Part shown: in pieces, positions 46,582-55,287 of the stretch | Layout: the number at the start of each line of letters is the position of its first letter | Numbering within the stretch: position 1 is the first letter of the stretch | Origin: Pseudomonas mendocina | Lineage (GTDB): Bacteria > Pseudomonadota > Gammaproteobacteria > Pseudomonadales > Pseudomonadaceae | Length of the DNA: 64,000 nucleotides | Assembly (NCBI RefSeq): GCF_900636545.1 | Contig: NZ_LR134290.1 | Location: forward strand, 2,604,001-2,668,000 | Reading direction: 5' to 3' | The notes under the pieces: model-generated | Told to the model about the DNA's origin: nothing | The model's input: the letters and a program-made list of their open reading frames with translations, nothing else | Databases searched by the model: none | Translations under genes and position numbers: made by a program

Positions 46582-48063
46582 TCAGTCCGGCAGTTGGCGC
46601 TTGGCCAAAGGCTCGCAGGCAGGGCCGTGCCTGACCTGGCCGTCTGCCTCGAAGATCGAGCCGTGGCAGGGACAGTCCCAGGTACGATCTGCATTGTTCC
46701 AGGTCACCGGGCAGCCCATGTGCGTGCACTCCGCCGTCAGAGCGTGCAATGCACCGTCATCGTCGCGCCACACCGCCAGCTTTTCATCGCCACGCATGAC
46801 GACTCCGCCCTGGCCGGGCTTCAGCGCCTGCACATCATCGATCAGCGTATGGCTGTCGCTGCTCTGATTGAGATCTTGCCCTGCATCACGCCTGGGATCG
46901 AACAACTTGCCCCAGGGCCAACGGCCGGTGTCGATCTGCTGCGCCAGGCCGATGCCGGAGGCGGTGCCATTGGTGATGCCCCAGGCGCTGAACCCGGTGG
47001 CAACGTACAGGCGGGGGGCCTTCTCCGGATCCGGTTCACCGACATAGGCCATGCGGTCAGGGGTGTCGTAATCCTCGTTGCACCAGCGCCAGACGGCCTC
47101 AGCGACCGGGAGGTGCTGACGTGCCCACCTCTCCAATTCGACGAAACGCTGCGCAACGTCAGCGTCCTGACCGGTATTGAAACGCGGGCCTAGCACCAGA
47201 ATCAGTGGTCCGTCGTCATCCTGTGCCATACGAATGGAGTGCGTGGGCTCGTCAGCCGCGATGAACATCCCGTCCAGCTCCTCGCCTGCACGCGGTCGAA
47301 AGGCGATGGCGACGTGGCAGCGCGGCTGTGTCGGGCTGACATAGTCCACCGGAGTCTTCACCGGCATATGAGTGGCGATGACCAGCGTATCCGCGCTGAG
47401 CACGCCGCCTTCGAAGCCGATCTGCCAGCGCCCATGGTGCTCGAAGCGGGTCGCTCGGACACCCTCGAAAACACGCCCGCCCTTGGCCTGCAGCGCCTGC
47501 GCAAGGCCCAGCAGATAACGGGCCGGATTGAACTGAGCCTGCTGCGGAAACTCCAGCGCGCTGGACGTTGCAAACGGTAGCGGCGCACGTGCCAGAATCT
47601 GCGCCTCCAGCCCCAGCGAACGCGCGGCCTCGGCTTCGTCCGAGAGGGCGGCATCCTGCTTATCGCTGAGGGAGTAGACATAGGCCGAGCGACGCTGGAA
47701 ATCACAATCGATCGCGTACTGCTCGACCCAGTCGGCAATGCGCTGCAGCGCCTGCTGATTGGCGTCCGCGTAGGACTGTGCGGTAGCGCGACCAGCCTTG
47801 GCGATCAGGTCGTGATAAATGAGCGCGTGCTGGGTGGTGACCTTGGCGGTGGACAGGCCTGTCACCTGGCGGCCGACCTTCCTCGCTTCGAGTACCACCA
47901 CCGATTTGCCGGCCTCACACAACGCCAGCGCCGTGCTCAGTCCGGCAATGCCGGCACCGACTACCGCTACGTCACATTCGCAATGGCCGGAGAGGGTGGG
48001 GAAGTCGATTTCCGGAGTGGAAGCAGGCCAGCAGCAGCCGGGTTGGGCAGATAGCGCGGTCAT
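46582..48063 (-). CDS. FAD-dependent oxidoreductase with C-terminal Rieske domain
   Basis: Encodes 493 residues. The FAD dinucleotide-binding motif is VAVVGAGIAGLSTALALCEAG near residue 33 (DAO-type oxidoreductase). The last 90 residues are a Rieske [2Fe-2S] domain with CTHMGCPVTWN and DCPCHGSIF. Such proteins are thought to move electrons from the flavin substrate to the Rieske cluster; the substrate is unknown. GAGGAAAAGTCC precedes the start. Confidence 0.9.
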   Translation of the reverse strand: MTALSAQPGCCWPASTPEIDFPTLSGHCECDVAVVGAGIAGLSTALALCEAGKSVVVLEARKVGRQVTGLSTAKVTTQHALIYHDLIAKAGRATAQSYADANQQALQRIADWVEQYAIDCDFQRRSAYVYSLSDKQDAALSDEAEAARSLGLEAQILARAPLPFATSSALEFPQQAQFNPARYLLGLAQALQAKGGRVFEGVRATRFEHHGRWQIGFEGGVLSADTLVIATHMPVKTPVDYVSPTQPRCHVAIAFRPRAGEELDGMFIAADEPTHSIRMAQDDDGPLILVLGPRFNTGQDADVAQRFVELERWARQHLPVAEAVWRWCNEDYDTPDRMAYVGEPDPEKAPRLYVATGFSAWGITNGTASGIGLAQQIDTGRWPWGKLFDPRRDAGQDLNQSSDSHTLIDDVQALKPGQGGVVMRGDEKLAVWRDDDGALHALTAECTHMGCPVTWNNADRTWDCPCHGSIFEADGQVRHGPACEPLAKRQLPD

Positions 48064-48099
48064 GGACTTTTCCTCGTTTCTGCAGAGACAGGTTCCCGT

Positions 48100-48127
48100 G
48101 TAGAAAACCTGCCACGCCGCACGGTTC
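48100..48127 (-). promoter_or_regulatory. AlgU/RpoE-like promoter candidate for the FAD/Rieske gene
   Basis: On the minus strand GAACCG (48127-48122) and TCTAC (48104-48100), 17-base spacer, 37 bases before the start. Confidence 0.5.
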
Positions 48128-48187
48128 AACCTTTCGGCCCATTGGTAAGAGCCCACGCCACTCGTCAAGCGTCCCAGCAAATAACCT

Positions 48188-48215
48188 GAACTGGCGCGGT
48201 CGGGGCGGACTCATC
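48188..48215 (+). promoter_or_regulatory. AlgU/RpoE-like promoter candidate for the DUF892 gene
   Basis: GAACTG at 48188-48193, 17-base spacer, TCATC at 48211-48215, 131 bases before the start. It is back to back with the FAD/Rieske element. Confidence 0.4.
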
Positions 48216-48345
48216 AATAAGGAGGGCCAACGCAATCGCGACAGCCCTTTCCAGATGCTTCGTCCATGACCGTCTTTCTCCCTCCGCCAGTTTTCAGCAG
48301 GTGCGAGAGGAGGGCGGCCCGATCAGACCAACAGGAGATGACCCA

Positions 48346-48855
48346 ATGTCCACCGCTACCGAGAACCTGCTGGATTGGCTACGCGACGCCCATGCCATGG
48401 AGCAGCAAGCAGAGAAGATGCTTACCGCCCAATCCGAGCGCCTGGAACATTATCCCGAACTCAAGGCACGTATCGTCCAGCACATCGACGAGACCCGTGG
48501 CCAGCGCGAATTGCTGGAGTCCTGTCTGCAGCGTCTGGGCAGCAGCCCATCGACATTCAAGGATCTGTCCGCCAAGGTCATGGCCTTCGGCCAAGCCGTT
48601 GCCGGCATGACCGTCAGCGACGAGGTGGTCAAAGGCGCCATGAGCGGCTACGTGTTCGAGAACATGGAAATCGCGGCCTACACCGTACTGATAGCCGCCG
48701 CCGAGGAGGCCGGCGACGCCCAAACCCAGACGGCCTGCGAGCAGATCCTGAAACAGGAGGTGGCAATGGCGGACTGGTTGCGTGAGCACTTGCCACAGAT
48801 CACCGCGGCCTTCCTCCAACGTAGCGCCGCGCCAGACCTGGATGCCAAGCGTTGA
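48346..48855 (+). CDS. DUF892 (YciE/YciF-type) ferritin-like protein
   Basis: Encodes 169 residues. DAHAMEQQAEKML at the start, HIDETRGQRELLESCLQRLG and ENMEIAAYTVLIAAA are the DUF892 helices with Glu/His pairs that could bind a di-iron centre. YciE/YciF in enterobacteria are stress proteins under the general stress response. CAGGAGATGACCCA precedes the start. The stop overlaps the next start as TTGA. Confidence 0.88.
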   Translation: MSTATENLLDWLRDAHAMEQQAEKMLTAQSERLEHYPELKARIVQHIDETRGQRELLESCLQRLGSSPSTFKDLSAKVMAFGQAVAGMTVSDEVVKGAMSGYVFENMEIAAYTVLIAAAEEAGDAQTQTACEQILKQEVAMADWLREHLPQITAAFLQRSAAPDLDAKR

Positions 48856-49160
48856 GCGAGCCCAGCACCGGCAAAGCGGTGCTGGGGCCTTCCATGCTGA
48901 AGACCTTCACCTTTGCCATCCTGCACTTTTCCATCGCCTTCGGTATCGCCTTCGCGCTGACCGGTGACCTCCTCACCGGCGGCCTGATCGCGCTGCTGGA
49001 GCCGGCGTGCAACACGGTCGCGTATTACTTCCACGAGAAGTTCTGGAAGCGCATCGAGAAGGGCAAGGGAAACCCGGAAAGCGATGGCTCAGGGGAGGGC
49101 AACCACGGCCGCATCCTGAGCAGCTTGCGGCGAATGTTGCGTGGCGGTGAGAGTTCTTGA
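48852..49160 (+). CDS. DUF2061 small membrane protein
   Basis: Encodes 102 residues from TTG 48852, or 88 from ATG 48894. KTFTFAILHFSIAFGIAFALTG then LIALLEPACNTVAYYFHEKFW is the DUF2061 signature: two membrane helices with a conserved PxxNTVAY and HEK. No function known. The TTG start overlaps the DUF892 stop but lacks a clear ribosome-binding site. Confidence 0.82.
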   Translation: MSEPSTGKAVLGPSMLKTFTFAILHFSIAFGIAFALTGDLLTGGLIALLEPACNTVAYYFHEKFWKRIEKGKGNPESDGSGEGNHGRILSSLRRMLRGGESS

Positions 49161-49168
49161 CTCGTGTG

Positions 49169-49197
49169 GCCTGGAGGGGCTGTCAGCCCCTCCAGGC
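49169..49197. terminator. Strong hairpin between convergent genes
   Basis: GCCTGGAGGGGCT (49169-49181) pairs perfectly with AGCCCCTCCAGGC (49185-49197), loop of three bases. It separates the DUF2061 gene from the convergent ferritin-like gene ending at 49205. Confidence 0.75.
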
Positions 49198-49204
49198 TGC
49201 TGCG

Positions 49205-49924
49205 TCATACCTGCCTTACGATCTCATCCCTGAGCCAACCGCGTATGGTTTCGAGATGCACCTGCTCCTGGCTCAATGCCTTGTAGAAACTCTCGGCAAT
49301 CTCGGTTTGACCACAGGTGTCGGCCAGCTCGATCAGCAGTTCCCAGCCGGCGTTATCGGTGAGTTCGGCCGTGAGCAGGGCATTGAGTGACTGCGCCAGA
49401 TTGGTCCGCGGATCGCTGATGGTCTGCAGGACGCCCATCCCGGTCACGCCTACGACGTCGGCACACGGCGTCATCGCCGATGGGTCCGCCCCGAGCTTTT
49501 CCATGGCGGCCACCACCAGCTCGAAATGCTCAGCTTCTTCAGCGCGAAAGCGCTGCAGGGTCTGTAGCTGATTCTTGTCGACCACCTCGACCACCGACGC
49601 CTTGGCCAATAGCGCCTCATACAGGCGCACCCCGGCGCGCTCGAAGGCCAGCCGCTCACCAAGCTTGTCGATGAGCATCTCCGGGCTAACGCCAGTGAGC
49701 TTGTTCAGCGCCGTCTTCATCATGCCCTTGACCGAGCCAGGCAGTGGAACCGAACCAACGCTGTCGGCCCGCACTACTTCCTCGCTGCGCACCGCCGCTA
49801 GCTTGCGTTCGTTGCCAGGCACATCTGGCGGCACTTCCTGGCTGGCCTTGAGCATGGCTTCACTGTCGATTGGCGACATCTGCACGCCGGTGTAGTTGAG
49901 TCCCATCTTGGTAGCGTTCTGCAT
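49205..49924 (-). CDS. Ferritin-like protein, 239 residues
   Basis: The N-terminal 75 residues are polar; the rest is a ferritin-like bundle with LGERLAFERAGVRLYEAL, RFRAEEAEHFELVVAAMEKLG and SQEQVHLETIRGWL, giving ExxH metal-binding pairs. It starts 10 bases after the stop of the 51107 gene, so the two are one operon. Possibly a di-iron oxidase or iron-storage-type stress protein; no specific activity is known. Confidence 0.8.
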   Translation of the reverse strand: MQNATKMGLNYTGVQMSPIDSEAMLKASQEVPPDVPGNERKLAAVRSEEVVRADSVGSVPLPGSVKGMMKTALNKLTGVSPEMLIDKLGERLAFERAGVRLYEALLAKASVVEVVDKNQLQTLQRFRAEEAEHFELVVAAMEKLGADPSAMTPCADVVGVTGMGVLQTISDPRTNLAQSLNALLTAELTDNAGWELLIELADTCGQTEIAESFYKALSQEQVHLETIRGWLRDEIVRQV

Positions 49925-49934
49925 GACTTGATCC

Positions 49935-51107
49935 TCAGGATGCTTTCTTAAGGCTGAGCTCGGTACCGGGTGCCCACTGGTATCCGGCGGAAACCGCTTC
50001 GGCAGGTACGCCCTCGGAGTTCAGGTGGTTGCGGTAGTCACGGCTGGCATGGCCCTCGTGCTTCTTGTCGACGTAATCATGGCCCTTGGCGCGCAGGTCC
50101 ATTTCCTCGGCCAGGGTCTTGCGTACGAAGTCGCGCTGGCTTTTGAACTCGATCAGCTTGGGTACCGAGCCTCCCAGAATTTCCGCCGGGTCGCGCCGCT
50201 CGTACTGCTTGAACAGCTCGCAAACCAGATGCAGGTGGCCTTGCTCGTAGTCGAGAAAACGCTCCCAGATCGCCTTGATCCGCGGGTTCTCTTCCTGCTC
50301 CATGCAACTGTTGTAGGCATAAACCTCCATCGCTTCGTGGATCAGCCACTTCTCCAGAAAACTTTCGTCTGGGTCTTGCAGCGAACCGTACTGGGTCACG
50401 TGCTGCTCTTCGACCGAGGCGATTTCCGCGTACAGCTGACGGGCGAGGGGATCGGCGAAGGTCGGGCCGATGGTCATGTAGTAGTCATGCGTCTGGTATT
50501 CGGCGGCGGTAATCATCGCTGCGTGGATCTTGGTGATCAGCGCCGCGCTGTCGCGCTGATAGGAGTCGCGCAGATCGTCCTCGGGCGCGCGGTGATGCAC
50601 GGTGGTCGGCCGACTGGGGATGATGTCCGTATAGCCCTGGAGAATATTGTTCGCGTCCTTGCCCTCAAGGCGATCGAGCATCGCCGAATAACGGTAAAGG
50701 TGATCGAAATCTTCGAGCAGGCCGAAGCGGTAGGTCTGCGCCTGGTAGGGATCAGGTTCGGTCTGCGCCACGGCGGCAGTCACCTCGATCGCCACCTGTT
50801 CGTAGGCCACTGTGGTTTCCAACGGTGAGTGATCAGCCGAGAGCAGCCAGTTGACCATCGTGGCCTGGTGCTGCTCGGTGCGTCGCACCTCGGCCAGAGC
50901 CTGACGCAGATGCCCATTGAAGCGCGCGCCGATATTTTTCAAACGCAGGGCATCGGTTTCGATTCCATTCATCAGGATGATGCGCACGCGCGTGAAGGCA
51001 TCGTCGTCGAGCTTGCTGATCGGTTTGCCGGCCATTTCACGCCAAGTGAATTTTTGTTTGTCCAAGGGGCAACCCTTGGTATCGAACAGGCTAGTCAGGG
51101 TTTCCAT
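49935..51107 (-). CDS. Large ferritin-like superfamily protein, 390 residues
   Basis: Mostly helical. Pairs of Glu and His occur in SVEEQHVTQYGSL, WLIHEAMEVYAYNSC and ERFLDYEQGHLHLVCELF, consistent with a di-metal site inside a ferritin-like fold, and a first bundle lies in residues 60-160 (RRTEQHQATMVNWLL). GGAGGAACACAG sets ATG 51107. Upstream no AlgU-like site is seen, unlike many neighbours. Function unknown. Confidence 0.78.
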   Translation of the reverse strand: METLTSLFDTKGCPLDKQKFTWREMAGKPISKLDDDAFTRVRIILMNGIETDALRLKNIGARFNGHLRQALAEVRRTEQHQATMVNWLLSADHSPLETTVAYEQVAIEVTAAVAQTEPDPYQAQTYRFGLLEDFDHLYRYSAMLDRLEGKDANNILQGYTDIIPSRPTTVHHRAPEDDLRDSYQRDSAALITKIHAAMITAAEYQTHDYYMTIGPTFADPLARQLYAEIASVEEQHVTQYGSLQDPDESFLEKWLIHEAMEVYAYNSCMEQEENPRIKAIWERFLDYEQGHLHLVCELFKQYERRDPAEILGGSVPKLIEFKSQRDFVRKTLAEEMDLRAKGHDYVDKKHEGHASRDYRNHLNSEGVPAEAVSAGYQWAPGTELSLKKAS

Positions 51108-51394
51108 CTGTGTTCCTCCAGATTGGTCCAAAAGGCGGGAGAGCCTTCAGTCTGGAGTGGAGGTGCAGAGACGATGTTGCAGTTGGGCGATGAGCGGCAG
51201 GGGTGGCTGAATGCCTTGATTCGGTTGATTGTTGGCAGGGGCGCAGCCGCAGCCAGAGGAGCGATTACCAGGAAAAGCGCGCAGGCGGTTCGGCATTCTT
51301 CGCGTTATGGCTTAAAGTAACCGGTTGCCGAAAGAACCGTCATGGCCATAGCCATGAAGGGCTTTCATTCTTTGCGAATAAGTGTGTGGTGAAG

Positions 51395-52306
51395 ATGAAC
51401 AAGCCTTTCATTTCGCTGTGCCCTGAAATTACTCGGGCACACGCGCTGACGTTGATGGATTGGTTGGAAGATGAGCGCGTCACTTGCTATCTGAGCGATT
51501 CGCGCCATGTTTCGCGTTCCATCGAGGAAGTCATCGATCGGACGCAGTTGCCGATCCTGACCCATCTGTTCAACCGGGGCGGCCGTTTCTTCATGGCCTA
51601 TGACCGGCATGACGAACCAGTGGGCTTTGTCCGTCTGATCAAGACCGGCCGGGAGTGCGAGATCGTCCTGGTCATCGGCGACAGCGACAAATGGGGCCGA
51701 AACCTCGGCGCCCGCACGATCCGCGAAGGCATGAAACTGGCCTTTCTCGACATGCGTGCCGAGAAGCTCATCGCCAAGATCCACCCGGACAACCTGCGCT
51801 CCCTGAAAGCCTTCGTGCGCAGCGGCTTTATGCTCGAGAACGAAACGCCGACATTGAAATCGTTTTCCATGACGGTGGGGCGCTATCGCCAGTTGCTGCG
51901 TGAAGGTGCCGTTGCCGACGCCACGGGGATTCAGATCACTGAAATCGACAAGGCCAGGCTCGAGAACCTGATCGCACTCGAGGAAGGTCCTGCCGTTGTC
52001 GAACTCGAACACGAGCTCGAGCGAGCCATTGTCGTCAAGCCAGAGCAGGTGGCACGCAATGTCGTAACGATGAATTCCAGGGCCTTGCTGCAGCTCGACG
52101 ATGAAGAGATCGAAGTGGCCCTGGTTTACCCTGAGGACGCGGACGGAAGTGCCGGCAAGCATTCCGTATGTTCAGACATCGGTGCGGCGATCCTTGGCTA
52201 CCAGGAAGGAGACGCCATCGACTGGCGGATTTCCGATCGGACTCGTCGGATCGAAATCAGGAAAGTGCTTTACCAGCCGGAAGCCGCGGGCGACTTCCAC
52301 CTGTAA
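51395..52306 (+). CDS. Fusion of GNAT acetyltransferase and Rnk-like nucleoside diphosphate kinase regulator
   Basis: Encodes 303 residues. Residues 1-165 are a GNAT domain (GFVRLIKTGRECEIVLVIGD, WGRNLGARTIREGMKLAF, HPDNLRSLKAFVRSGFM), with the acetyl-CoA loop in variant form KWGRNLGA. Residues 178-303 match Rnk/GreA-C-like proteins: ITEIDKARLENLIA, VVTMNSRALLQLDD, VALVYPEDADG and the end VLYQPEAAGDFHL. Rnk affects nucleotide pools or RNA polymerase secondary channel factors. The fusion is annotated in other pseudomonads as a bifunctional protein. The start is ATG 51395; the ribosome-binding site is weak. Confidence 0.85.
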   Translation: MNKPFISLCPEITRAHALTLMDWLEDERVTCYLSDSRHVSRSIEEVIDRTQLPILTHLFNRGGRFFMAYDRHDEPVGFVRLIKTGRECEIVLVIGDSDKWGRNLGARTIREGMKLAFLDMRAEKLIAKIHPDNLRSLKAFVRSGFMLENETPTLKSFSMTVGRYRQLLREGAVADATGIQITEIDKARLENLIALEEGPAVVELEHELERAIVVKPEQVARNVVTMNSRALLQLDDEEIEVALVYPEDADGSAGKHSVCSDIGAAILGYQEGDAIDWRISDRTRRIEIRKVLYQPEAAGDFHL

Positions 52307-52385
52307 TTGCATCTTTGGCCCAGCGCTGGTCAATCAGGCACGAAGATTCCTCGAGAGGAAGAGGTAGCTTCGGTGCCCGGCGACA

Positions 52386-52418
52386 CCCATGACCGCCGTC
52401 ATCAGGGGCGGTCATGGG
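52386..52418 (+). terminator. Hairpin after the GNAT-Rnk gene
   Basis: CCCATGACCGCC (52386-52397) pairs with GGCGGTCATGGG (52407-52418), 9-base loop, 80 bases after the stop at 52306. Confidence 0.7.
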
Positions 52419-52500
52419 CGTCAGCCTTGAAACCCGATCTAGAATCCTTGAAACGCTGAGTTCAATCGAGGTGGGGCATCTTTCCTAATACGTAATTTAA

Positions 52501-52516
52501 CATAATATACATTATG
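52501..52516. repeat. AT-rich inverted repeat between convergent genes
   Basis: CATAAT (52501-52506) and ATTATG (52511-52516) flank ATAC in a strongly AT-rich stretch after the GlxA-type gene. It could be an operator, a promoter or a remnant; no use can be assigned. Confidence 0.35.
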
Positions 52517-52536
52517 CGAACTTAAACATATTGCAG

Positions 52537-53667
52537 CTACGTGCGAACCCCAGGTTTCTCACCCTTCGAGGAACGCACATTGCCGTAGCGCATTTCCTTT
52601 GACGGCGGATAACCATAGAACTCCGTGTAGCACTTGCTGAAATGACTCGATGAGACGAATCCGCAAGCCAGGGACACATCGAGGATCGGCAGATCGGAAT
52701 GCTGCAGCAGACGTCGCCCTTCGGTCAGGCGCAGCTCCAGGTAATAACGCACTGGCGTGGTCGTCATCTGATCCTGGAACAACCGCTCGATCTGCCGCCT
52801 GGAACGCCCGACATACTCGGCAATCTGGCTCAGGCTCAGTGGCTCTTCGATGTTGGCGGACATCAGCTGCACCACATTGCGCAGCGGCTCGCTCATCTTG
52901 TCGTGCAGCGACGGACGCGCGCGGCGGTAACGCGATTCCTCGAAGGCCAGGATGTCGGTAACGCCATCTGCCAGTTCCCGGCCATGTCGATTGCGAATCC
53001 ACTCCATCACCATATGGAAGGCACCACTCGGGCTGGCGGCGGTCAATCGATTGCCATCGACCATATAACTTTCGCTGGTTACCTGGCTGTTTTTGGCAAC
53101 TTCTGCCAGCACGGCACGATTCTCCGGATGGATCGCGCATTTGTGGCCATCAAGCAGCCCGGCTTGCCCCAGGAACCAGGCGCCATTCCATAGCCCAGCC
53201 AGCGCGACGGACTGCTTGTTCGCACCATGCAGCAAGGCGCTCAGTGCCGGCGAGGCTTTCAATGGCGTACGCAAGCCACCGCAGATCACCAGCAGATCCA
53301 TGTCTGCCATGTTCGACAGCTGTATCTGCGCACCGGGACAGATCACCAGCCCCAGATCACTGGTAACCGATTCGCCTGTCAGGCTGTAAGAGTCGGTAAC
53401 GAAGCAGCCGGGGCTGATCAGGTTGGCCGTGACCATGGTATCGAGCGCCTGGGTATAGGCCGGCAAGGAGAAATGCTCAAGCAGCAAAAAACCGACCCGG
53501 GCCTGTTTGACCGGCTGTTTCTTGTCATCTACGAAACGCAGATTCTTCCCCTGCATGGCTTCGCTGAAGCTACGTTTTGGCAACACTTTCAAGACCTTAT
53601 CCGAACCCGTTGTTATTTGACTTGTTATCAGAAGCGGCATGTTCAACCCACTGTCCACTGGAGCCAT
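52537..53667 (-). CDS. GlxA-type AraC regulator with DJ-1/PfpI domain
   Basis: Encodes 376 residues. Residues 55-230 form an amidase-like DJ-1/PfpI domain (VGFLLLEHFSLPAYTQALD, LVICPGAQIQ, LLVICGGLRTPL, LAGLWNGAWFL); the nucleophile Cys of true amidases is replaced in GLWNGAW, as in other regulators. Residues 265-365 are the AraC HTH (LSLSQIAEYVGRSRRQIERLF, PILDVSLACGFVSSSHFSKCY). It resembles the GbdR/ArgR-type regulators of amine and amino-acid use. Starts: ATG 53667 with AGGAGG 13 bases upstream, or ATG 53640. Confidence 0.87.
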   Translation of the reverse strand: MAPVDSGLNMPLLITSQITTGSDKVLKVLPKRSFSEAMQGKNLRFVDDKKQPVKQARVGFLLLEHFSLPAYTQALDTMVTANLISPGCFVTDSYSLTGESVTSDLGLVICPGAQIQLSNMADMDLLVICGGLRTPLKASPALSALLHGANKQSVALAGLWNGAWFLGQAGLLDGHKCAIHPENRAVLAEVAKNSQVTSESYMVDGNRLTAASPSGAFHMVMEWIRNRHGRELADGVTDILAFEESRYRRARPSLHDKMSEPLRNVVQLMSANIEEPLSLSQIAEYVGRSRRQIERLFQDQMTTTPVRYYLELRLTEGRRLLQHSDLPILDVSLACGFVSSSHFSKCYTEFYGYPPSKEMRYGNVRSSKGEKPGVRT

Positions 53668-53982
53668 CGTGTAAGCGCGCCCTCCTCTGCCTGTTCATTG
53701 GCAGCCATCGAGAGCAGTGGATGTACCTGGATTCTTCCCGATTAGCGCGCGCTCGGCAAACCGGAACTCTTGCAGCATCGCAGCCCCACGAACGTGTCGC
53801 ATCCAGACGAATTCATGCCGCTTGCAGTTGCTCCGAAAACGACGTCCCGAGCTTACTGTTCCTGCATCTACAGCCACAAGGAACCCGCAATACCTGCAGA
53901 CCGGAGCGCGCCGTGCCTCCAGCACGTCACAGACATCCGCCGCTGCCGCCTCAACAAGACCAATAATACAAGGTGCAAATTT
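53668..53982. other. Intergenic region between the GlxA-type regulator and the permease
   Basis: Holds the divergent promoters of both genes. The frame of the permease is open upstream to 53770 but that part has no membrane character. No inverted repeat or recognised operator was seen. Confidence 0.45.
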
Positions 53983-55110
53983 ATGTCTCGGAACGACAAC
54001 CCCGTGCGCTTGATGCGCGTAATGCTGACTGGTGGAGCTCTGATCGCACTGTTGGTGGGCTCTGGCTTCACCACAGGTCAGGAAATCATGCAGTACTTCG
54101 TCGCATACGGTTATGGCGGCATCGCCAGCGTCGCGCTCATGCTGTTGCTGTTCGTCTACGTCAATCTCAGTTTCGTCAGCGCCGGCTATGAACAACAGTT
54201 CAGCGAGCCTAAAAGTATTTATCAGTACTACTGCGGCAAACTGATCGGCAATTTCTTCGACTATTTCTCGGTCGTTTTCCTGTTCATGTCCTTCTGGGTG
54301 ATGATCGCCGGCGCAGGTGCCGCGTTGCATCAGCAGTTCGGCTGGGCGAACTGGGTCGGTGGTGCGGTGATGGGCAGCCTTTCCCTGCTGGCACTGCTCT
54401 TCGGCTTCAAACGCCTGGTGGAGATCATCGGCCTGATTGGCCCACTGCTGAGCGTTCTGGCGATCATCATCGGCGTCGTCAGCTATGCCATCGCGCCTGC
54501 TGGGTTGGAGAACTACCTGGCCAAACTGGAACCGCTGGTGAGCGATCGCACCATTCTGCAGGCCAGCAGCAACTGGTTCATCGCCTGCGCGTCCTATGTC
54601 GGCTTTTGCATGATGTGGCTGGCCGCATTCATGACCAATCTCGGCAAATCGGCCTCCAGCAGAAAGGAAGCCTGCTGGGGAGCGACGCTGGGCGCGGTAA
54701 TGTTCAGCCTGGCAGTGCTGGCCATGATGCTGGGCCTGGCCGCACATCTCGATGACGTGGCCGGTACGCAGATCCCTACGTTGGCGCTGATAGCCAAGAT
54801 TCATCCGGCCCTGGCGCTCGGCTTCGCACTGATCGTGTTCGTCGCCATTTTCACCACCGCAGCGCCACTGCTGTGGGCGCCGGTAAAACGCTTCGCCCCG
54901 GACGAGAACAGCCGACGCCACCGCGTTCTGCTGGTATCGCTTGCAGTGATCGGCACCGTCGTTGGTCTGACCATCCCCTTCGACCGCCTGATCAATGTCG
55001 TCTACGTGATCAATGGCTATGTGGGCTTCGCCCTGCTCTTCCTGATGCTGGCCAAGGACGTCCGTACGCGACTGTTCAAGTCGGCAGTAGCCGTTCCCTT
55101 GCGCTCCTGA
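53983..55110 (+). CDS. YkvI-like integral membrane transporter
   Basis: Encodes 375 residues with about ten hydrophobic helices. MLTGGALIALLVGSGFTTGQEI is the YkvI-family opening with the Gly-Ser-Gly-x-x-T-G-x-E motif, distantly like the NSS/LeuT and APC families. Substrate may be an amino acid or amine. AAGGTG precedes ATG 53983. It is divergent from the GlxA-type regulator, which probably controls it. Confidence 0.82.
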   Translation: MSRNDNPVRLMRVMLTGGALIALLVGSGFTTGQEIMQYFVAYGYGGIASVALMLLLFVYVNLSFVSAGYEQQFSEPKSIYQYYCGKLIGNFFDYFSVVFLFMSFWVMIAGAGAALHQQFGWANWVGGAVMGSLSLLALLFGFKRLVEIIGLIGPLLSVLAIIIGVVSYAIAPAGLENYLAKLEPLVSDRTILQASSNWFIACASYVGFCMMWLAAFMTNLGKSASSRKEACWGATLGAVMFSLAVLAMMLGLAAHLDDVAGTQIPTLALIAKIHPALALGFALIVFVAIFTTAAPLLWAPVKRFAPDENSRRHRVLLVSLAVIGTVVGLTIPFDRLINVVYVINGYVGFALLFLMLAKDVRTRLFKSAVAVPLRS

Positions 55111-55141
55111 TGCGGATAACGACTCACCTCCGCTGAGCCAG

Positions 55142-55171
55142 AAGGCCGTACTGGTTATCCGATACGGCCTT
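55142..55171 (+). terminator. Hairpin after the YkvI-like gene
   Basis: AAGGCCGTA (55142-55150) pairs with TACGGCCTT (55163-55171) over a 12-base loop, followed by TCC and pyrimidines. Confidence 0.65.
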
Positions 55172-55232
55172 TCCATCCACCGCAGCAGCGCACCGAAACT
55201 CTCGATGGCGACGCTGGCCTGGCCTGAAATCC

Positions 55233-55260
55233 GAACCTAATCTTCTCCCCGGCGTTCTAA
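55233..55260 (+). promoter_or_regulatory. AlgU/RpoE-like promoter candidate for the ligase-associated repair operon
   Basis: GAACCT at 55233-55238, 17-base spacer, TCTAA at 55256-55260, 28 bases before the start at 55288. Confidence 0.5.
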
Positions 55261-55287
55261 GTTCCACCAATGCGCCAAGGGGATTTC

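Noticed and set aside
53770..53982. Longer start for the YkvI-like transporter
   Set aside because: The extra 71 residues are polar, Arg/Cys-rich and unlike the family; the helix-rich protein begins at 53983.
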